A stretch of DNA of 64,000 nucleotides from Lelliottia jeotgali (GTDB lineage: Bacteria > Pseudomonadota > Gammaproteobacteria > Enterobacterales > Enterobacteriaceae): assembly GCA_002271215.1 (NCBI GenBank), contig CP018628.1, positions 496,001-560,000 of the forward strand, read 5' to 3'. Shown in pieces: positions 55,634 to 62,204 of the stretch. Both the position numbers and the translations under genes were made by a program. The notes below the pieces were generated by a model. It was not told the DNA's origin, did no database searches, and worked only from the letters and a program-made list of their open reading frames with translations. The number at the start of each line of letters is the position of its first letter. Position 1 is the first letter of the stretch.

Positions 55634-57000
55634 TGAGTGAGATTATTCTACCTGAAGGGTGGTCCAATTGTACTCTTGCAGATATTGCTGAAGTTAACCC
55701 TAAAAAAATAGAGGCTGAACAAGACATAAATGCAGGCTTTGTTCCTATGTCCCATGCCCCAACAAACTATAATGGGAAATTAGAGTTTGAAGAAAAAACG
55801 TGGGGTGAGATTGGCAAGTCTTACACTAACTTTAAAAATGATGATGTGATTTTTGCAAAAGTAACGCCCTGTTTTGAAAATGGTAAAGCAGCAATTGTAA
55901 AAGACATGCCAAATAATATCGGAGCAGGCAGCTCTGAATTTTATGTTCTACGCGCTCGTAATCAAGAGATACCAGCCAGTTATTTACTTGGGATTATTAA
56001 GACCAGAAAATTTATGCAGGAAGGTGCAGAAAATATGACAGGTGCTGTTGGTCTGCGCCGTGTTCCAAGGGCTTTCGTTGAAAGTTTTCCTTTGATGCTT
56101 CCCCCTCTTGCAGAACAAAAAATCATCGCCGATAAACTCGACATTCTGCTGGCACAGGTCGATAGCACCAAAGTACGCCTTGAGAAAATACCACAAATCC
56201 TAAAGCATTTTCGTCAGGCGGTGTTGGCGGCAGCGGTGAGTGGGAAATTGACGGAGGAGTGGCGTGGTACAGCTATCCTAAATAACTGGAAAAGCGGGGT
56301 ACTTAAGAATTTCATAAAGAAACCGTCTTACGGTACTTCTGCAAAGTCTCAAAAAGAAGGGTTAATCCCTGTGCTAAGAATGGGGAACCTTCAAAATGGT
56401 GAATTGAATTGGTCTGATTTAGTTTATACATCAGATGAAAATGAAATTGAAAAATATAACCTAATAGCTGGCGATATATTATTTAATCGAACAAACAGCC
56501 CCGAGTTAGTAGGTAAGACCTCTATTTATAGAGGGGAAAAACAAGCAATTTATGCTGGGTATTTGATTAAAATCCAGTGTTTAGAGGAACTAAATCCTGA
56601 ATATCTCAATTATCATCTTAATAGCCATATAGCGAAGCAATACTGTTATGAAGTTAAATCTGATGGCGTTAGTCAATCAAATATTAATGCTCAAAAACTG
56701 GCGGCGTACCCTTTAGAAGTACCACCAATCAAAGAACAAAACGAAATTGTCCGCCGCATAGAACAACTCTTCGCCTGTGCTGACGGCATCGAAAAGCAGG
56801 TACAAAACGCCCTTGAGCGCGTCAACAACCTCACACATTCGATCTTGGCTAAAGCATTTCGTGGGGAACTCACGGCACAATGGCGGGCAGAAAATCCCGA
56901 ATTAATCAGCGGTGAAAATAGCGCACAATCATTGCTGGTAAGAATTCAACAGCAGCGTAAAAGTATAAAAAACATCAAGCAAAGAAAAGGTAAAAGTTAA
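55633..57000 (+). CDS. hsdS: Type I restriction-modification specificity subunit S (HsdS)
   Basis: The 455-residue DNA-recognition subunit has two target-recognition domains, each followed by a conserved helical spacer. TRD1 (~1-150) then LAEQKIIADKLDILLAQVD; TRD2 (~210-365) then IKEQNEIVRRIEQLFACAD and LTHSILAKAFRGELTAQWR. The specificity cannot be read from sequence. TRDs are AT-rich compared with hsdM, as usual for exchanged domains. It overlaps hsdM (tgatg) and the following ATPase gene (taatg), each by one base. Confidence 0.95.
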   Translation: MSEIILPEGWSNCTLADIAEVNPKKIEAEQDINAGFVPMSHAPTNYNGKLEFEEKTWGEIGKSYTNFKNDDVIFAKVTPCFENGKAAIVKDMPNNIGAGSSEFYVLRARNQEIPASYLLGIIKTRKFMQEGAENMTGAVGLRRVPRAFVESFPLMLPPLAEQKIIADKLDILLAQVDSTKVRLEKIPQILKHFRQAVLAAAVSGKLTEEWRGTAILNNWKSGVLKNFIKKPSYGTSAKSQKEGLIPVLRMGNLQNGELNWSDLVYTSDENEIEKYNLIAGDILFNRTNSPELVGKTSIYRGEKQAIYAGYLIKIQCLEELNPEYLNYHLNSHIAKQYCYEVKSDGVSQSNINAQKLAAYPLEVPPIKEQNEIVRRIEQLFACADGIEKQVQNALERVNNLTHSILAKAFRGELTAQWRAENPELISGENSAQSLLVRIQQQRKSIKNIKQRKGKS

Positions 57001-58703
57001 TGAGACTGATATCTTTAAACTTGAGTGGCGGCTACAAAGGCTTGAAAGATCAGTTCTTTGATTTTAGTTATGCCCAAGATAATATATTTGCATTGATTGG
57101 CCTTAATGGTTCTGGTAAATCTCAATTGCTTGAGTTAATCGGGGAAACTTTTGCTTATCTAGAGCGATGGCAACGTGCAGAGTTCAAAAATAAAACATCG
57201 TTAGGTTTTAGCGTTGCGGTACACTATCAATGGGATCTTAGAAATGATAGTGCTGTTATGTCTTACCCAGACGAGCTCATGAATCATGGTGAGAGTATTG
57301 AGCTAAAGGTAACTATTGAGCTTGACGGAGCTGTGGTTTTAAATGTTCGTGGTGCTGATGAGTGGCATGTAATACAGCTTGGTGAGCGCCATTTTCCCAT
57401 CCCTCTCGTGGTTGGTTATGCTTCGGGGCTAAACGAAAATTTACAGCGAAGTTTTATGAAAAATGCTGTGCAATATTTTGAAGTTCGTCGAATTAGTAGC
57501 CAGCGTCTAAAAATGCTATCACGAGAAATCAATGATGAACAGTTGGCTGAAATCAATAAAAAGTATCTTAAAAAATACCCACACATATTTGATCCTTTAT
57601 CAGAAGGTGATTTTGTTCCAAATTATCACCTGAATTTGAGAGAAGTAAACCCTGCCTCTAGCAATTTCAACTACCTTGATTACGATAATGTTGGGCTCTT
57701 AATTTTATCACTATCGATTCTTCCGACAGAGACAGTATTTCAACTGTTGGATGAAATAACATATAAGCATCCCGTCAAAGCCGTACTTCATTACGACTTT
57801 CGTTCCGGTATCATAGAAGATGATGCCATTCGTGATGTGAAAATGTTGATCCGTATAGCAGGCTCCGATCAAGTAAAGCCAACAGGAGGCCGAACGACAG
57901 ATAACCAGTATGAGCTTTATGAGTTAGAATATCTGTCTGGAGAAATCACTCTCGAATTAAGTGATGAGACTGTCTTAAACAGACTTCGTGAAGATAACTA
58001 CTATGATTCTTTCGCATTATTTAAAAGGCTTAACAATATTCAACAGCTTGGCATAAAGAACTGGGATCGTACATCTCGTTTGAAATTGATGAAAGATGAT
58101 TTTATAGGTACGGTAAAAAAACCACTCCAGTCAAGATTACCTTTATCTGTTGTTGAATTATTAATGGCTAATGAACAGGGTGATACCGTTAAGTTTGATG
58201 ATTTATCTGACGGTGAAGCTCAATTGATTCAGGTTATCGCGGCTACGCGGATATTCAGTCAGGCTCAGGCTATATTTCTTTTTGATGAGCCTGAAACACA
58301 CCTTAATCCTTCTTGGCGAACCTATTTTCACCAGCGTTTGACCGAAGCTTTTACACCGGAAAATGAAAGTAAAGGGCAATCACAGTTCTTTTTATCTACT
58401 CACTCACCATTCATGATTTCCTCGCTCAAACGCGAGAATGTATTTTTCTTCGAGCGTAATGAAATGGGTTATATCAGTATGGAACCGGTATCCAGCCAGA
58501 CTTACGGCACTTCATTTGATATCTTGGTTAAGAACCACTACGGTTTACGATCCCTTATTTCACAGACAGTGGTAGAGGATGTTAAAAATCGATTACCAGA
58601 AGATAATGATCCTGAAGCAGTTATAGTTGCGCGACGCTGGATTGAGGAAAATTTGGGAGATTCAATGGAAAAGGCTTATCTGCTAAGGAAATTAGAGAGC
58701 TAA
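57000..58703 (+). CDS. ABC/OLD-type AAA ATPase, Septu PtuA-like, in the hsd operon
   Basis: The 567-residue ATPase has Walker A GLNGSGKS at residues 34-41, a long insertion, the signature-like LSDGEAQLIQVIAATRIF, Walker B IFLFDEPETHLNP (~425-437) and the switch histidine in LSTHSPFMI. This is the layout of overcoming-lysogeny-defect and PtuA-type ATPases (AAA_21/AAA_15). With the HNH gene that follows it resembles the Septu defence pair PtuA-PtuB. It starts within the stop of hsdS (taATG), implying obligatory co-expression. No TOPRIM domain is seen, unlike OLD nucleases. The exact defence family needs a profile search. Confidence 0.78.
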   Translation: MRLISLNLSGGYKGLKDQFFDFSYAQDNIFALIGLNGSGKSQLLELIGETFAYLERWQRAEFKNKTSLGFSVAVHYQWDLRNDSAVMSYPDELMNHGESIELKVTIELDGAVVLNVRGADEWHVIQLGERHFPIPLVVGYASGLNENLQRSFMKNAVQYFEVRRISSQRLKMLSREINDEQLAEINKKYLKKYPHIFDPLSEGDFVPNYHLNLREVNPASSNFNYLDYDNVGLLILSLSILPTETVFQLLDEITYKHPVKAVLHYDFRSGIIEDDAIRDVKMLIRIAGSDQVKPTGGRTTDNQYELYELEYLSGEITLELSDETVLNRLREDNYYDSFALFKRLNNIQQLGIKNWDRTSRLKLMKDDFIGTVKKPLQSRLPLSVVELLMANEQGDTVKFDDLSDGEAQLIQVIAATRIFSQAQAIFLFDEPETHLNPSWRTYFHQRLTEAFTPENESKGQSQFFLSTHSPFMISSLKRENVFFFERNEMGYISMEPVSSQTYGTSFDILVKNHYGLRSLISQTVVEDVKNRLPEDNDPEAVIVARRWIEENLGDSMEKAYLLRKLES

Positions 58704-59863
58704 TGTTATTCTCACTCAACCTACAGACTCCACAATGCTCTGTATTTGCGTTGCTTAACGCTGAGTTTCTTCATTTTCTGGACTCCAGTGTTAATGCAAA
58801 TGTTTTCTCAGAGGCATTATTTAGAACATTTCCTGAGATGATAGAAGATAAAGTAGTAGAAGTTCCTAGCGTATGTTGGAATAATAAACCCACAAGAGAG
58901 AAATTTCATAGCTTATGGGAAGCACTACCTACAGCTATTGCTGAACGTCGGAGGTTGTCGGATCAAATAAGTCAGGCCCAGGATATTATTGTATTCTTTA
59001 ACAATACACAAACAGTGTTGCCAGAATTAGAGCCAGCTATTTTGTTCGAAGCATGTAAGGCATTAACAACTCATCTGTTTACGCGTACCAAAGACTTGGT
59101 TCAAGCAAAGTCACAATCCAATAACTCTATTGAAATACACTATCAGAATTTTGTTAGAGGAAATAATAATAGTCATCTTTGCATTATTTGTGGTACGGCA
59201 CTTCTTTCTCAAAATAGGGTAAGTGTAGCGGATGAAGATCAGTGGCGTTCAGATTATGACCATGTGCTTTGCAAAGATAAATATCCAGTTTACAGTGTCC
59301 ATCCAGGCAATTTTATTCCTACCTGCCACATTTGTAATAGCAAGGCAAAAGGGGCTAAGGATGTACTGAGAGCTCAAAGCGGCCAACGGAGAACAGCATT
59401 TTATCCACTTCCGCCAGCACAAGAATCATGTGAACCATATATATCAGTGACAACTCAGCTAAGTAGTCGTAGCGATTTAGTTACTGACTCTTGGGAAACG
59501 CCTTTAACATCAGTTTCAATTTCATATGTAAATGCTCCGGCAGAAGTATTGAACAAGATAGAAGTTTGGAAAGAGATTTATGAAGTACCTGAAAGAGTTG
59601 AGCAACATCTTAAGGCTAATTTTTTCACACGCATAGCATCTGATCTTCAGCCAACAAATTTTGATGACTTCTGTCAACAATTACAAAGACGTACAAGAAA
59701 TACTCCACCAGATTATAAACAGTCAGAATGGAGATTTTGGTGGCAGAAAGTTTATGAATTCTTAGGAAACCAAAATCAACTCTATTTGCGTGATGTATGG
59801 TTAATGGTTGAGTGGAAACAAAGACAATCAAATGATGCTGATATGGCACATGAATTTAGTTAA
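58703..59863 (+). CDS. HNH endonuclease, Septu PtuB-like
   Basis: The 386-residue nuclease candidate has a zinc-HNH core with Cys160-x-x-Cys163, His187 in the DHVLCKDKYPV strand, and Cys208-His-x-Cys211-Asn in TCHICNSKAKGAKD; the order C..C-DH-CxxCN is that of HNH ββα-metal enzymes. The rest (first 155 and last 150 residues) is unrecognised and probably serves binding to the ATPase. Its ATG overlaps the ATPase stop (taATG), and a strong terminator at 60102 ends the operon. In known Septu systems, PtuA controls the nuclease PtuB. Confidence 0.78.
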   Translation: MLFSLNLQTPQCSVFALLNAEFLHFLDSSVNANVFSEALFRTFPEMIEDKVVEVPSVCWNNKPTREKFHSLWEALPTAIAERRRLSDQISQAQDIIVFFNNTQTVLPELEPAILFEACKALTTHLFTRTKDLVQAKSQSNNSIEIHYQNFVRGNNNSHLCIICGTALLSQNRVSVADEDQWRSDYDHVLCKDKYPVYSVHPGNFIPTCHICNSKAKGAKDVLRAQSGQRRTAFYPLPPAQESCEPYISVTTQLSSRSDLVTDSWETPLTSVSISYVNAPAEVLNKIEVWKEIYEVPERVEQHLKANFFTRIASDLQPTNFDDFCQQLQRRTRNTPPDYKQSEWRFWWQKVYEFLGNQNQLYLRDVWLMVEWKQRQSNDADMAHEFS

Positions 59864-60101
59864 TAAATGCTATTGGACTTATGCGCATTATCCTTGAGTT
59901 AATTGGATGGTTATATTAATCTTCCGCTTGAAGAGATGCCAGAAAAATGTCCAAATGACATTGTTTTTAGCACGTACAGTAAATATTAATAACACTGCCG
60001 CCCAATTTTATTATTTGCAAGGAGTTGTACATTGATATAATGATTTTTTGGATAGAAATGAACATGATATCTAATTCTTTACAAGGTCGGCAGCTGTTAA
60101 G

Positions 60102-60128
60102 AACATGGTAAATAGTTACCATGTTTTT
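60102..60128. terminator. Bidirectional terminator after the HNH gene
   Basis: aacatggtaa-atag-ttaccatgtt with a following T run closes the hsd/Septu-like operon from the left and the ImmA-type gene (stop at 60133) from the right. The preceding 240 bp are AT-rich and hold no gene that I can see. Confidence 0.8.
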
Positions 60129-60132
60129 AGAT

Positions 60133-61245
60133 CTATTTAACCAAACTTAAATGTGGAGGACGTTTACCTGATTTTTGCTCAGTCAAGCCTTCCCCAGTGA
60201 TGGAGCCCATAAAGAAGCTATTACTAAACGTAAGGGCACTTACTTCATCCGCAGGGAACCGTAGTTGTTCGAGGATCGTACTACGTTTGATCCCATTTGA
60301 ACGCAGTGCTGAAAACACCTTTTCTAATACAAGTGATCTCTCACGCTCGTCCATACCTTGTGGTTCGCTGGTTCGATACCCCCGTCGAGCTAACTCAATT
60401 GATAACTGTCGATAATGCCATTCGGTAGATAAACCCACATCGAATGTGCGACGGACCAAAGCTGCAAGTGACACTTTCCAATTTTTTTTCAATGAGATAA
60501 GTAGATCCAGCGATGGCATTCTTGGGACCGTAGCCAAAACACTACGTTCAGGCATCAGAAAAGCTGATGCAAAGCGGTCGGCATCTAGTTCAGCTTGTCT
60601 GCCATTATTGCTTGAATGTTTGTGAAGAACTAAATGACCTAATTCATGAGCTGCATCGAAGCGGCTACGCTCCGGTGTTTTCATTGTGTTCAGAAGAACA
60701 AATGGTTTTTCGTCAATCCAAAACGAAAAAGCATCAACTTCAACGCAATTTTCAGCGAGCGAGAATACACGTACCCCATTAGCCTCCAGAAGGTGAATTA
60801 AGTTAGAAATCGATAGTTCACCGACTCCCCAGTGTTCTCTCACTGCTCGGGCGGCACGATCAGGTTCCGAATAACCATCGAAGCTACAATCAGGAACATT
60901 GGGTTTCGGTAGTTTGAATTGTTCTTCAATCCAGATTGATAACTCTTGGGCAAGTTTGCCTGCTCCAAGCGCGGAATCTCTCTTCTGTGCACTTAGCTTA
61001 GTCATTGCACGAAAACTAACCGATTCAGGAGCAAGAGAAGGGACGTCTCTGTCGAGGAAAAATTCAACAGGGTAACCAAGAACAGCAGAGATTTTATCCA
61101 TACTGTCACTGGCTACAGCATCAAAGATACCAGCCTTCTCATAGTTAGAAATCGTTCTGCTGGTCAATTCAGCTGCTTCGGCTAAAGCTCTTTGTGTCAG
61201 ACCTCTTCGTTCTCTTGCTATACGTAAACGCTCTGAATTAAACAT
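60133..61245 (-). CDS. XRE-family regulator with ImmA/IrrE metallopeptidase domain
   Basis: The 370-residue protein has an N-terminal Cro/C1 helix-turn-helix (RIARERRGLTQRALAEAAEL TSRTISNYE, residues ~6-35) joined to a DUF955 zinc peptidase with the HExxH motif in FDAAHELGHLVLH (~200-212) and a distal ADRFASAFLMPE. ImmA/IrrE-type proteases cleave a partner repressor or sense damage. Here both parts are in one chain. Second gene of a two-gene unit, 9 bp after an unrecognised partner. Likely a regulator of, or partner in, a toxin-antitoxin or defence function. Confidence 0.88.
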   Translation of the reverse strand: MFNSERLRIARERRGLTQRALAEAAELTSRTISNYEKAGIFDAVASDSMDKISAVLGYPVEFFLDRDVPSLAPESVSFRAMTKLSAQKRDSALGAGKLAQELSIWIEEQFKLPKPNVPDCSFDGYSEPDRAARAVREHWGVGELSISNLIHLLEANGVRVFSLAENCVEVDAFSFWIDEKPFVLLNTMKTPERSRFDAAHELGHLVLHKHSSNNGRQAELDADRFASAFLMPERSVLATVPRMPSLDLLISLKKNWKVSLAALVRRTFDVGLSTEWHYRQLSIELARRGYRTSEPQGMDERERSLVLEKVFSALRSNGIKRSTILEQLRFPADEVSALTFSNSFFMGSITGEGLTEQKSGKRPPHLSLVK

Positions 61246-61254
61246 GGTACATAC

Positions 61255-61974
61255 TTAGCCTACTTTTAAAATGTCGAGGTCGATATCTGGCGTAAATAGT
61301 GGTGCATCATTACTCTGGATAATCGGCTCAGGTCCGTGAATATCAAGTATCAAACGCGTAGAAAAGCTATTGACTACATTTTTATCGTTGTACGAGATCG
61401 GTCGAGAAAGCTCCGCACGGATACCTACACGGTGAAAGTCATCGATTTCATAAAAATCGTAGAGTAAAAACCATAAGTCCATTCCGATTTTATTCGGCAG
61501 GAGAGGTACAACATCACCTTCGGGTAGATCAAGGTCCAACTTAAGTTGGGTATCGTCGAACTTGAGGTCTCCTTGTCCTGGGGTATTGTTGTGAATCAAC
61601 CCCATCAGATCGCAAGTAAAGTCACCTTTCTTCAGGCGAGATTCGGGGTATCCATGAAGAAGCCCAGTTTGATCGCAGCCACGGCATAGGTAAATTGCAA
61701 CATTATCGCTAACGGTTAATTCAACATTTCGAATAGATAGCCGTTTATACCCTCTTGGCGCAAGAATCTCACGAGCGCCGCTAACTCCCTCACCATAAAA
61801 ATACTGCCCACGTGAAATTGCAGGGTGGTTCTGAGTCGTTGAGTAACGACCTGATAACCCTCGTTCGAGGATACGGCCAAGATCACTTTGGCTAAGATTC
61901 ATAGGCTGCAGATAGGACTCAACATCATCTGGGTCAGCCAGCACGACAGTTTTTGCGAGATTATGGGAGTACAT
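61255..61974 (-). CDS. Unrecognised 239-aa protein, partner of the XRE-ImmA gene
   Basis: I do not recognise this protein. It starts MYSHNLAKTVVLADPDDVES, is soluble and acidic, and has a short Cys motif (YLCRGCDQTG) and a beta-rich C-terminal half (DLPEGDVVPLLPNKIGMDLW ... RLILDIHGPEPII). It is the first gene of the pair with the XRE-ImmA gene, and its minus-strand start is divergent from mcrB. A perfect 14-bp palindrome lies at 62009, in the shared promoter region. A toxin or ImmA target role is possible but unsupported. Confidence 0.6.
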   Translation of the reverse strand: MYSHNLAKTVVLADPDDVESYLQPMNLSQSDLGRILERGLSGRYSTTQNHPAISRGQYFYGEGVSGAREILAPRGYKRLSIRNVELTVSDNVAIYLCRGCDQTGLLHGYPESRLKKGDFTCDLMGLIHNNTPGQGDLKFDDTQLKLDLDLPEGDVVPLLPNKIGMDLWFLLYDFYEIDDFHRVGIRAELSRPISYNDKNVVNSFSTRLILDIHGPEPIIQSNDAPLFTPDIDLDILKVG

Positions 61975-62008
61975 TGGCAGTGCCTCTTATGGTTTTTCTG
62001 TTTTTTAT

Positions 62009-62022
62009 ACCTCATATGAGGT
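62009..62022. promoter_or_regulatory. Perfect palindrome in the divergent promoter region, candidate operator
   Basis: acctcatatgaggt is a perfect 14-bp palindrome set in T and A runs (ttttttat ... taaaaaac), 35 bp upstream of the minus-strand gene pair and about 180 bp before mcrB. It is the best candidate for the operator of the XRE-ImmA regulator. Confidence 0.5.
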
Positions 62023-62201
62023 TAAAAAACAAGAAAATAACTGGATGCAATACCAGTGTGAGGGCAGCCAAGCCAGCTTATTTAAATCTCTGTAAAACCT
62101 GTGGCAATTCACTATCTCTCGAATTACACAATATCCTTGCCGACTCTACCGTCATCCACGATGATAGCTATCAGCTAGTTAGCGTTGAAGAGAGGACATA
62201 G
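62016..62201 (+). CDS. Possible small protein directly upstream of mcrB
   Basis: The 61-codon frame from ATG 62016, which lies inside the palindrome, ends 3 bp before the mcrB start. It contains a CKTCGNSLSLELHN segment. The frame could be open by chance back to 61953. No ribosome-binding site is evident, and the first codons overlap the presumed operator. The tight spacing to mcrB is the only argument for it. It may instead be untranslated leader. Confidence 0.25.
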   Translation: MRLKNKKITGCNTSVRAAKPAYLNLCKTCGNSLSLELHNILADSTVIHDDSYQLVSVEERT

Positions 62202-62204
62202 GGA

